Shown one piece after another: positions 9,793 to 19,030 of a stretch of 64,000 bases of DNA. Below the pieces are notes generated by a model. It did no database searches. It saw only the letters and a list, made by a program, of their open reading frames with translations, and had not been told where the DNA came from. The DNA comes from Umbelopsis ramanniana AG (taxonomy: Eukaryota > Mucoromycota > Umbelopsidomycetes > Umbelopsidales > Umbelopsidaceae): contig NW_026252099.1 in the NCBI RefSeq assembly GCF_025399195.1, positions 1-64,000 on the forward strand, written 5' to 3'. A program made the position numbers and the translations under genes. The stretch's first letter is position 1, and each line of letters opens with the position of its first letter.

Positions 9793-12206
9793 CTACGTTG
9801 ACTCCCAGTTCCACTTACTGTGTCCGTCCCAGCTGTAAGAAGGCCCGCCTTTGGCGACATCTTTGTATCGGAGGTCCCTAATGCGCCACACAAAAGCAGT
9901 ATGTAAGACCCAGCCAGCTAGCTCAACAATGAGAAATTTTTTGTAGACATATCACATACCATATATGGATTTTATGATCCTGCATGTTGCCGCTCGCTAC
10001 CGTCCAGCTATCGGGCTTCCAGTCTGGTCGCAGATATCTCGACACATTATCCGGCTCCGTGCACCCAAACATCAGGTCCAGTCCGCTGTCTTGGGGAACG
10101 CGTAGATCGTATAAGCGGAATTGATTTGTTCTTGTCGCCATGCTAAGTGGGACGGTTCATCAACTGCCAAAATTTTGCCACCGTTCGAAACATGTAATAT
10201 CAGCGTTACTTACCATAACATTAGTAAGTGGGGGTTGACCGGATTGCTAAGTATATGATTAATCTAATCAAAAAGGAATGATTGAGTTCAGTCATGACAA
10301 ATGTGATAGTTTCTTATTGGAAATGGACGACGTACGCGTTCGCCGATCTTAAATTCGCTACCAGAATTACCCAATGCAAGGTTATACCATGTCAGTTTGC
10401 AATCGGCTCCGCCAGAATACAAAGTCTGCGATAAATCATGGTAATGGAGTGATAAGACCTTTGAAGTATGTCTGCTATTAATAGGGGTAACGCTTGGATG
10501 TTGGTATTGACTGGCGGCGGAAGCTTTGTTGATTTCCCAAAGCATCTATTTCAGTGCATGGTAGTTAGTTCTTGGGTTGGTTGGGTCGACTTATAGTTTT
10601 TCTTCCATGAACATCTTACCAAACCGTGATCATTTCCTCCAGTCACGAACATTGAGGACACTTGTCCATCACTGTCCTCACTGTACTTTATACTTCCAAT
10701 GGCCGTTACACCTTTCAGATGTGGCCTCGGTGCAAGTGACTGTACATCAGTATTATACTTGTTGAAGGAAAAGTCTGTTAGCCAGTCATTTAATGAATAG
10801 TAATACATATATCCCAATTGTACCTCTATATCATCCTTCAGATTCATCAAGAGCATTTGTGACTGTGAATGATGAATTCCATCTTTGTGAGCAACCGGGA
10901 CGGCAAGAGTATCAGGAGTTACCCAGCATAAATCCTCTGCCCATGTTTCGATATTCAATCGAGATTTGTCGATAGTATTCACTATGGTACGTTTTTTACT
11001 ATTCCACAAGTAGACGCTACCGCCTAAGCAAGATGAAACCATCAGGTGGTTGAGGTGTTTCGCCTGAGGTGCAGTGTTGTATATCAAACTGCGAGGCTTC
11101 CGCATATATGTCACTTTAGCTTTCTTTTGATCAATTTGGAAAAGTAAATCCAGTTTGTCAGAAGACGCAAGTTTGACATTATCAATAGTAACAGCCACTG
11201 GTGTCGAAGGAGGGATTTCCTGTGAATAAGTTTTAGTATCAAGGTATTTGAACAGTCCATTCAAACAAGTTACGTACCTTGGGACGTTTGGATTGTTCAT
11301 TGATCGATGGCTGATGAATGGATATACTGCTGTGTTTACGCTTGGAGTTTGTAGGTTCTTGAAGTAATCTACCGGATTCATTTTCTGATGATTCTCCTTT
11401 GATCGCTGATGGTTTTGCGCGAGATCTTGGATCAGGACTATCAGAAAAGAAATGTTCTGCCATGACTCGCATGGTTTTCTCTAAAGTTCTGCATGTCTTT
11501 TGAATATTTTTGGCGGCATTCGATGCTTTTCGATTGTATTGCTCGTATCGGCCGCGCAACCTTTCAAGCTAAACAAAGTCATATATTAATAAAGTCTAAG
11601 CTTTTCAACACCATCGCAAAGGGGGATCATTACCTTGTGTATCATGTCATGAACTTGACCTTGCGATTTAAGTGGGTGCCGCAGCATGTACTCAAAACTC
11701 ATAGGAAGCTCATCTTCACTATCATCGAGGTTCTCGTCGTCGCTGTCATCATCTTCGTCGCTAGAACTATTGTCTTCGTCGTCCCTTATTGGTCGCACAG
11801 TCATCTGGAGAGATTTACTGCGATTTTTGTCTTTATATGGCACTGGCTGATTTTTGTAATTGGTTTTTTGGACTGAATTCGTTTGATGGTATCCATCATG
11901 TTGTGTTTGTGGCTGCTCATATCTCTTGTCCGCCGGGATATGGTAACGCTCGTATTCCGTCTCATTATGACTTGGCGTAGGGTTGGCGAATGCTGAATAA
12001 ATGAAAAGGAGCCATAAGTTTTCAATATTGTGAACCTTAAAGCACAAACGGTGCTTCGTTGAAAAAAAGTGAATAGGCTTACAGTGCGCAGGCGATCGTG
12101 TGTCAATGCTGGAAAATCGACCTTTTAAGGAGGAAGAGGACAAAAGAGACGCAGGGATCATGGAGGGTATGTCATACGACGACGACGATGAAAGGTCGTT
12201 TGACAT
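9793..12206 (-). CDS. WD40-repeat protein with acidic, disordered N-terminal half
   Basis: A multi-exon gene. The start is taken at 12206 (MSNDLSSSSSYD) because the frame above it has no ATG before a stop. The N-terminal half is low-complexity, with a long Asp/Glu/Ser tract (DDEDNSSSDEDDDSDDENLD) and a Lys-rich stretch (NSKRKHSSIS, EQSKRPK) that could act as a nuclear signal. Beta-propeller blades begin near LNHLMVSSCLGGSVYLWN and include SSMFVTGGNDHG, SKVLSLHYHDLSQTLYSGGA and the final MQDHKIHIWDLRY. The last intron resolves to WDLRY and a C-terminus SWDGHSKWNWEST. The W-D-x-R end recalls DDB1-CUL4 adaptor WD proteins, but I cannot assign an ortholog. It is head-to-head with the PTAR1-like gene, with 66 bp between start codons. 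Confidence 0.75.
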
Positions 12207-12272
12207 GCTGAGTGATTCAAAGTGCAAAGGACAAACCTTCGGTCGTGACTGGGCTTTCACTGCAACTCGATC

Positions 12273-13688
12273 ATGACCACGGACCGCGAAGAATTATACA
12301 ACACATTATGCTCCATTATAAGCAATCATAGCCTGTACATCTCTGTTCTTATGTCTCTTTCTATTTGATTTACGTCTTTATATTTATCTTCCTCTGCCAG
12401 AAATGAACTTGGAATCCTTCCAGCAATCCCCGATGAAGCGGAGAGATCGACAAACGAATACTACCCATTTATCTTCCTTGAGAACAATCTCGGTATACCC
12501 CTCCCAGTTGTTCACCATATTATAGCCTACTCTAGCTCTGAGTTTATGAAGCATCGGCAGCAGAAGGATCAAAAAAATCTCGAAGACCTCGAGCTATCTT
12601 CGAAGGTACTTTTCATGGTTAACCCAGATCATTATTCCGCAGCCAACACGAGGTGAGTCAAGTCACGTAATGGCGAATGGTGTTCCACAGCAAGCTACTA
12701 ATAGCATCAAATTAGAAAATCCCTTGTCCAAAGCAACATAGTGGATGCTCAGAAGGAATTGGCTCTCGTAGATCTCATGTTCACTATCCCAAAGCACTCA
12801 AAAAGTTCTATAGCATGGCATCACAGGTGATTACTTTCACTACGTCGCTGGCAGTTGATATGTCAGACTAAATTTAACAAAGAATACTACCAAAAAAAAA
12901 GGAAATGGATACAGAATTACTTGATAAAGGAGAAGGGCCAGGCCCTGGATTTCGATCGAGAATTTAGTCTATGCGAGCGAACGGCCACACTATATCCCAG
13001 AAACTACTATGCCTGGACATACCGATCTTGGCTCTTAACACGGATCCCTCATATTAAACGCCATGAAGAATACGAAAGGTCGCGACAGTGGGTCGCATCG
13101 CACATCAGCGATCACTCTGGACTTCAGCATCTGCAACGTTGCCTACGTTTATCCTTAGGAACATTACATATCAAAGTTCATCTTAGCTGGCTGAGAGAAC
13201 AGCTAAAGCGATACCCCGGACACGAATCTCTGTGGTGCCATTTGCGATATTGCGCATATCTGGCTGCTGCTAAAAAGGTTCTGGAGTACAAGACTGAGCC
13301 GGCTTTCATAGAAGATGTATTGAAAATCTGCAAGGACTCTGATGTGGAGGATGAAAATATTCAGAAACAACTGCAACTTGCCTTGAGATATGGGCTATGG
13401 ATAACCCATTTGGTAAGTACTGAATTTTTATAGAATCCATGGTTTGTGACCCAAGGTTCGCTAATTGCGCTGGAACAGGTTGAACATTATGGATTGGGTG
13501 ACGCTGATTTGAGAGCTTGGGCTGATTTAGCTATGCACATGTATACCAAAGAGCTCGAAAAACTGGCTGACCAGTCGACATTCTATAAATTATTCCAAGG
13601 ATGGTCATGTCACGCTGCTAAAAAACAGCAAGCAACTTCTTCAGAATACTATAAGCGGCTACCGAGCGACGGCGACAATGAAGCATGA
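12273..13688 (+). CDS. PTAR1: PTAR1-like protein prenyltransferase alpha-subunit repeat protein
   Basis: Exons 12273-12334, 12401-12652, 12716-12826, 12902-13412 and 13479-13688 sum to 382 codons, all in phase, giving 381 aa. Human PTAR1 landmarks align: NELGILPAIPDEA with DEIGLIPCPEA, FLENNLGIPLPVV with VENKLGV, and KVLFMVNPDHYSAANTRKSL with LLLLNPDFTTAWNVRKEL. Next come IAWHHRKWI, YPRNYYAWTYRSWLL and HESLWCHLRY, which are prenyltransferase alpha-type helical repeats. Known role of the family: mammalian PTAR1 pairs with RABGGTB as geranylgeranyltransferase III, which lipidates the SNARE YKT6 and FBXL2. The intron before exon 4 ends in an A9G tract, an unusual acceptor supported by the WHHRKW read-through. 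A 66-bp promoter is shared with the WD40 gene. Confidence 0.85.
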
Positions 13689-14065
13689 GCTATATGCACT
13701 TTTAGGACCAATGAACTGTTTTTACAAAAAAAATAGCTAACTGTACTTTTATTCTTCATGAAGGATGCATCATTTACTAAATTTACTAAATTTACTAAAT
13801 TTGATAATGCCAAGCAAATAGGGTAAATAATATAGTACATGGGTATTGTTGCTAATTGTGAATAGTAACTAGGCTTCGCATGAGATACCATTGCAAACAA
13901 AGTCGTGAGCGAACTTATATCGGCAATAATTAGGAGGAATTACTTGCATTCCGTATGATCGACTCTTTCTGACCGTGTAAGAGTCTCGCTTACGAACGTT
14001 TTTGGGTCTATCAAGGTATTGTTCCGTTGAAGATGCTTTCACAATACTGTGTGTTGTTGCTACTG
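13689..14065. other. convergent 3' flanks of PTAR1-like and METTL23-like genes
   Basis: AT-rich sequence without a gene, holding the 3' ends of two converging transcripts. It contains a short tandem repeat that is listed separately. Confidence 0.5.
13772..13802. repeat. 9-bp tandem repeat, three copies plus a partial one
   Basis: The unit ATTTACTAA occurs three times head to tail at 13772-13798, followed by a partial ATTT. It lies in the convergent 3' region and its TACTAA core resembles a branch-point sequence. Probably a simple microsatellite. Confidence 0.8.
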
Positions 14066-15162
14066 TCAAGGCGGAGTAGAGGATATTTCCAATAAAAACA
14101 CACTGGCTAATGCTCCAGATCTGATTTTTACTGATGCTACATTTTCATTTGGTAACCCGTCATCTGAGCTGGATTCCTCGTCTTGTATATATCGAGCATC
14201 TTCAAAACCGAAAGATTCTTTCGGGATAAGACGACAGGTTAAAGACCACTTATCCAGTAAAAGCTGTATCGATCGTTTGGAGCTACGGATATGTAAAACT
14301 GCTCATCAGTCTTCTGATGACTTGATTGCAATATCATTCATATTCACTGACCTTCTCTCTTGGTAAGCTGTGATGAATTTAGCATTTTTGTTGTGTCTAT
14401 GTATGATGTATGAAACGGTCATCAAAAGCTTTTCAAAGTCTGTAGAGGGGTAAAGACATTGAGTACCTTGTGGTGAAAAGTGAGGATGGAGAAAACATTA
14501 CTAACCAGCTGGATCATAAAAGGTATCGCTACCTAGGATCCAGTCAATCTTTTCATGCCACTGCGTATCGATGTCGTTTAATAGACTATCTATCCCATGG
14601 CTGCCAAACGTTCCCCAAGCCAATTCTCGAACCCAGAGCGTTGATCCTAATTGAGGTATTCCGTTTAAATCACAATTGGCTATGATATTTGGCAAGATAG
14701 GAGCAATGTCGGTGACTATGAGTTGTGTCGATTTTTGATAGAAAAATTTCGCAAGTATAAGCGAAGGAAGTGCAGTACCTGCACCAAGCTAAACCGAGAA
14801 CGAAACATGAGTTGCTGTCAAATGGGATATTAAATTTCGTGCAGCCCGCGAGCTTACCTCGACTACACGGCTATTGGCAAACTGAAATCGATGCTTCCAA
14901 ACGTATTCCGCCAGAACCAGCGAGGACGGCCAAATATAGCTGCCATATGAAGGGTCAAGTAGCTATTATAGTATTAAAGAATGTCTGCACACTTCAGGGA
15001 TCGACTGCGGGTAATTGACTACAAACCTCTTGTACTTTGACATGCACACTGTCATTCTGATCTTGGTAGTGAAGTTGACGGATACTATAAACGTCGCGTC
15101 AGTTATGAGAAGTGAATGAGAGCGGCAAGACTCGCGAAGGTTTACCTCTTCTGCAAACCCAT
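14066..15162 (-). CDS. METTL23: METTL23-like protein methyltransferase
   Basis: Six exons close exactly to 255 aa: 15162-15146, 15084-15027, 14962-14858, 14788-14506, 14439-14352 and 14282-14066. A longer frame starting at 15301 is out of phase with exon 2, whereas the ATG at 15162 (MGLQKR-SIRQLHY) is in phase, so it is chosen. The Rossmann SAM-binding motif I is VVELGAGTALPSLILAK. It is preceded by GSYIWPSSLVLAEYVWKHR, which parallels METTL23 GLYVWPCAVVLAQYLW. The post-motif is WILGSDTFYDPADFEKLL, matching the ASDVFFEPEDFE region of METTL23. The family are protein methyltransferases (METTL23 is reported to act on histone H3 arginine). The substrate here is unknown. It is divergent from the dienoyl-CoA isomerase gene. 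Confidence 0.85.
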
Positions 15163-15332
15163 AGTCCAAAAAGAGTATATTTCTAACCAGTCGTTGGGTT
15201 GAGTCTGATTTTTCGGTTTGGAAATGAACAAGCTCTCGCGTGGGGTCAAATCGTGGGATATGCGGAGTAGCACGCTGAAAAGAATAAAACCGCTGAATCA
15301 TCCCAAATGCCAACCTTGTCCATTAACTTTTA

Positions 15333-16638
15333 ATGTCTGCATACACCAACTTTGAAACCGTCAAGGGTGAATTCATCGCAGACAATGTCTTGCATGTACA
15401 GCTCAACCGCCCCAAGAAGCTCAACGCCTTCAACCCTACGCAAGTATCTCGGTCGGTACCTTCCCCGCTTTTAACCATATACTAATATCGTTGTACACAG
15501 TCAAGTCAAGGAGGTTAGAAAGATCTTCCAGATAATTCGCGAAGACAGAGATATCAGAGCGGTGGTGGTCTCCGGCTCCGGAAGAATGTTCACTGCTGGA
15601 TTGGACCGTCAGTATCAAGATCATATCATTGTGCGTAGACATCGTAGCTCTTTCAAATTAATCTATTGATCTCTCTTCATGCAGTGTCAGAAAATGGTCT
15701 TGCCATTATGGACAATGGAATGGATGTCGCAAGAGCTGCTTTCCATCGAAGACGTCACATTGAGGTATTCATTGTATTCATTATTTGCTTGCGAAAGCTG
15801 TGTAGTTTGAGCTTACAGTCGTATCTTTAGGATTTCCAAGCTGCTTTCACAGCCATTGAGCAATGCGACAAGCCTGTCATTGCAGCTGTTCACAATGGTT
15901 GCTTTGGTGCTGGTGTTGACATGATTACTGCTTGTGATATCCGCTATGCCACAAAGGATTCCTTTTTCTGTGTAAAGGTAGGTTTAAAATCACATGTCTG
16001 AGGACGGAGTCTAGTCATGTTAAATAACAGACTCCATGATACTTTGCAGGAAGTTGATGTTGGCTTAGCTGCGGATGTTGGTACTTTGCAACGTCTACCC
16101 AAGGTCATTGGCAACAACAGTTTGGTGCGGGAATTGTGTTTCACAGGAAGAAAGTAAGTGATTGGATGAGTATATCTTCACAAATACCAATGGCGATGTC
16201 TAAATGTTTTGTGTGCTAGCCTCTATGCCGAGGAAGCTTTGCAATGCGGGCTCATCAACAAAGTTTTGGGAAGTCAAGAGGAGGTCGTTGGTGAGTACAT
16301 TATAAAAGAAAGATAGAAATGATGGCCTATTCTGATCTTGTGTATTTTTGAAGCTGAGGCTATCAAGACTGCCAAGTTGATTGCATCCAAGTCTCCCGTA
16401 GCTGTGGTTGGAACAAAGTAAGTTTTAACCTGGGAAGTGTAAGCTATTGTTTGTCCATGTGCTGATTGAGCAACGGTATGTTACTAGGAACTTGCTCAAC
16501 TATTCTCGCGATCACTCGGTGGCCGAAGGACTTGAATACACAGTAACATGGAATGCCGCTATGTTGAGTACCGAAGATATTCCCCGCTCCGTTGAAGCTT
16601 TTGTTACCAAGAAGCCTGCTGTCTATTCCAAATTATAG
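15333..16638 (+). CDS. ECH1: delta(3,5)-delta(2,4)-dienoyl-CoA isomerase, peroxisomal
   Basis: A crotonase-fold enzyme that shifts double bonds of odd-position unsaturated fatty acyl-CoAs so that beta-oxidation can proceed. The ATG at 15333 opens MSAYTNFETVKGEF. The oxyanion-hole segments are VVSGSGRMFTAGLD and VHNGCFGAGVDM. The acidic catalytic trio of mammalian ECH1 corresponds to ITACDIRYA and VKEVDVGLAADVGTLQRLPK, nearly identical to rat ECH1. The C-terminal block YSRDHSVAEGLEYTVTWN also matches. The protein ends in Ser-Lys-Leu, a PTS1 signal, and shows no mitochondrial presequence, so it should be peroxisomal. About seven short introns interrupt the gene; the first donor is uncertain (either after CAA near 15441 or a few codons later). 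Confidence 0.93.
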
Positions 16639-16969
16639 ATAGACAAAGGTTTATAATAAAGAAAATGCCCATCGAAGGCATTGCTTATTTTTAATTTTAA
16701 GTGTGGAGATGTAACTCACTTATGAGCCTCCATTTCGAAGCGCCATTGTGTTGTTCATAAAAGAAAAACCGCAAACTCGAGCTAAATAGAACTGCTCTGT
16801 CCAACTAGAACAACGTTATGAATTGTACTGTCAACCTTTAATATGGAAATGGCTTTCAAGAAAAGCCGTGTCGGCATCTTAAAACTGAGTTCAGAACGTC
16901 ACCACTATAAAAGTCGCAGCGTACATGGTTTACACGGACCGAAAACTACTTTCGTCTTCACTAAAAATC
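16639..16969. other. intergenic: 3' end of ECH1 and promoter of first GST
   Basis: AATAAAGAAA about 16 bp after the ECH1 stop is a likely polyadenylation signal. The rest is AT-rich and ends in a TATA box at 16906. No gene seen. Confidence 0.5.
16906..16913 (+). promoter_or_regulatory. TATA box of first GST gene
   Basis: TATAAAAG lies 57 bp upstream of ATG 16970 but only 12 bp before an earlier in-frame ATG at 16925. A start site about 30 bp downstream of TATA would fall after 16925, which favours 16970 as the real start. Confidence 0.5.
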
Positions 16970-17746
16970 ATGTCCATAAAACTATACGATTTGAAGAAAA
17001 CAAGAAGTCTCAATGATAGGAATCCATGGTCACCTAATACTTGGAAGACGCGTTATCTATTGAATATCAAGGTAAATACGAAAAAAGGGCGAAGAATACA
17101 AGGTATAGCTCGATCAATATAGACCACTCACGTCTGTGCGCTTAAGGGATTGGACTACTCAACAGAATATCTTCACTTTCTTGAAATACCTGAAACTATT
17201 GGAAAGCTTGTTCCAGATACACCTAAAGCCACGGTGCCATGTATCACGGATGTTGACGGCATAACCATTCAAGACTCACGAGTTATAGCGTTGTATTTGG
17301 AAGAAAAATACCCTACTCCATCGATTTTTCAAGGGGGTCAAGGCATCCATTTCTTCTTTGAGGATTGGTCTGCCGAGAATATTGGCCCCAAACCTTTCCT
17401 TGCATCGCTTCCGGCGATGTATAGCAGTTTAGATGAGGAAGCCCAATTGCACCTCCGAAAAGGTCGAGAGTTCATGTTTGCCACCTCTTTGGAAAACTTT
17501 GCGGGAAATCCCAAAGAGCATATTTTAGCCTTGAACAAAGCACTCGAGCCGGTAGCAAAGATTCTTTCCAAATATAGCTTTTTGACTGGAGATCAGGTTG
17601 GTTGGTCTGACATTGTACTTGCAAGTCAGCTTGTCTGTCTCAAGAAGACGCATCCTGATATGCTTGCAGAGGAAGTGCTAGGCAGACACATCCATCTCAA
17701 AGCATGGTGGGAACGTATGGAGGAGTACGCTAACGAGGACAACTGA
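16970..17746 (+). CDS. glutathione S-transferase, etherase/LigE-like (copy 1)
   Basis: Two exons (16970-17071, 17147-17746) give 233 aa. The start MSIKLYDL matches the paralogue at 18272 (MSIVLYDL); an in-frame ATG at 16925 would add 15 residues but lies too close to the TATA box. The thioredoxin-like half has SPNTWKTRYLLNIKGLDY, the form seen in fungal etherase-like (GSTFuA) proteins, then VPCITDVDG and IQDSRVIALYLEEKYP, where the glutathione gamma-glutamyl site Asp-Ser is kept. The C-terminal half is all-helical (LTGDQVGWSDIVLASQ). The family conjugates glutathione to electrophiles in stress and detoxification; the substrate cannot be read from sequence. The intron phase and position are identical to copy 2, showing a tandem duplication. 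Confidence 0.88.
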
Positions 17747-18271
17747 TGAAATATAGCTCCAATCGCATCTACACTATCGAACGACTAGTGTTCGTCTCGT
17801 ATTACGCACACTATATATACATTCAGAAAATAAGGATCCGCAATCATCACAAGGCTGTAATAAAGAATGGATATGTCGATTCTATGCCGAAAGTTGCTTA
17901 TTTCGAACGATACCAAAACAGACACTTGATTGGCATCAAGTCTCTGTTTTAGAGGCGTATGCTGCAAAACGTTAAACTCAGAAGCTTTCGTTCCAAAAGT
18001 GTATCATCCATAGTGCTTTCAGCAGGTGTCTTCTTTGTTCCTTGAGGGCTTTATTATACCATACTCCATTAAATTGCAACTTTGATATAGAAACATCTTC
18101 GTTCACTTGCCTGAGTCATATTCCGGGTTCTGCAATTAATAATTTGTTCGCAGACAACCTGAGTGTAACACAGAAATGTGACGCAGATCAACGGTGAAGG
18201 CAAGTGCTGCGTAAGCACCGATAAAAAGTATAAATTGGGATGGCGGATCCAATTTTTTCAGCATCGTAATT
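17747..18271. other. spacer between the tandem GST genes
   Basis: Contains no gene. A perfect hairpin of ACTTGAT and ATCAAGT around TGGC is at 17924-17941. A TATA box for copy 2 is at 18229. Confidence 0.5.
18229..18234 (+). promoter_or_regulatory. TATA box of second GST gene
   Basis: TATAAA lies 38 bp upstream of the ATG at 18272, parallel to the arrangement of copy 1. The leader would be very short. Confidence 0.4.
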
Positions 18272-19030
18272 ATGAGCATCGTACTCTATGATTTGAAACG
18301 CACACGGGATTCGAGCGAGGCTAACCCATGGTCGCCAAACACATGGAAAATCAGGTTCCTAATGAACATTAAGGTAAGCATATATCTCGAAAGCTAAATT
18401 GATCCAAGCCAAGTTTGCTAACTTTCATAATAGGGATTGGACTACACGACAAAATACCTTCATTTCCTGGATATACCCCAAGTAATTGGTGAACTTGTAC
18501 CTCAAGGACTTCGGTGCGTTCCATGTATCACGGATGTCGATGGCGAGAGCATTCAAGACTCTAAGAAGATAGCGCTGTATCTGGAACAAAAGTATCCGTC
18601 ACCATCCATTTTCCATGGGGGAGCTGGAATTCACTTTTTTTTTGATGACTGGTCCATGCAAAATATCGTATTTCTACCATTTCGTATGACAATACTGAAG
18701 TTGTTCCATGAGTTGGATGAAGAAGCTCAGGTATATTACCGCAAAAGCAGAGAAAGTGTTTTCAAGCAAAGTTTGGAGGATTATGCCGGTGACAGTGAAG
18801 AACATCTCCAAGCTTTGAACAAGCAGCTGGCACTCATAGCCAAATCATTGGCCAAATATGACTATTTAACAGGAGATGAGCCTGGTTGGGCTGATATATG
18901 TCTAGCAAGTTATATCATCATGCTCGAAAAGTTTGATCCAGAGACTTTTTACAACCGCATGATAAATCAAGATCAGAATTTAGTGGCCTGGTGGAATCGC
19001 ATGAAAATGTATGCTGACTATAGTCATTAG
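18272..19030 (+). CDS. glutathione S-transferase, etherase/LigE-like (copy 2)
   Basis: Two exons (18272-18373, 18434-19030) give 232 aa and close in phase. The layout equals copy 1: a first exon of exactly 102 nt ending NIK, then GLDYTTKYLHFLDIPQVIG. Substrate-site segments are VPCITDVDGESIQDSKKIAL and FHGGAGIHFFFDDWSMQN. The helical C-terminal half includes YLTGDEPGWADICLAS. Divergence from copy 1 is clear (for example Pro-Asp-Thr-Pro-Lys-Ala-Thr becomes Gln-Gly-Leu-Arg-Cys), so the duplication is not recent. Role as for the family: glutathione-dependent conjugation or ether cleavage in the cytosol. Both genes keep their own TATA box and are probably separately regulated. Confidence 0.88.

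Noticed and set aside
9587-9838. 83-codon plus-strand ORF between the KH and WD40 genes
   Set aside because: Overlaps the last coding exon of the WD40 gene on the other strand, has no family features and no clear promoter or codon signal.
15146-15313. Open frame starting near 15313/15301 as the METTL23 N-terminus
   Set aside because: Out of phase with the conserved second exon; the ATG at 15162 in another frame closes the model exactly. It also would leave only 31 bp to the ECH1 start.
16925-16969. Upstream in-frame ATG for the first GST
   Set aside because: Only 12 bp after the TATA box and absent from the paralogue; 16970 fits better.
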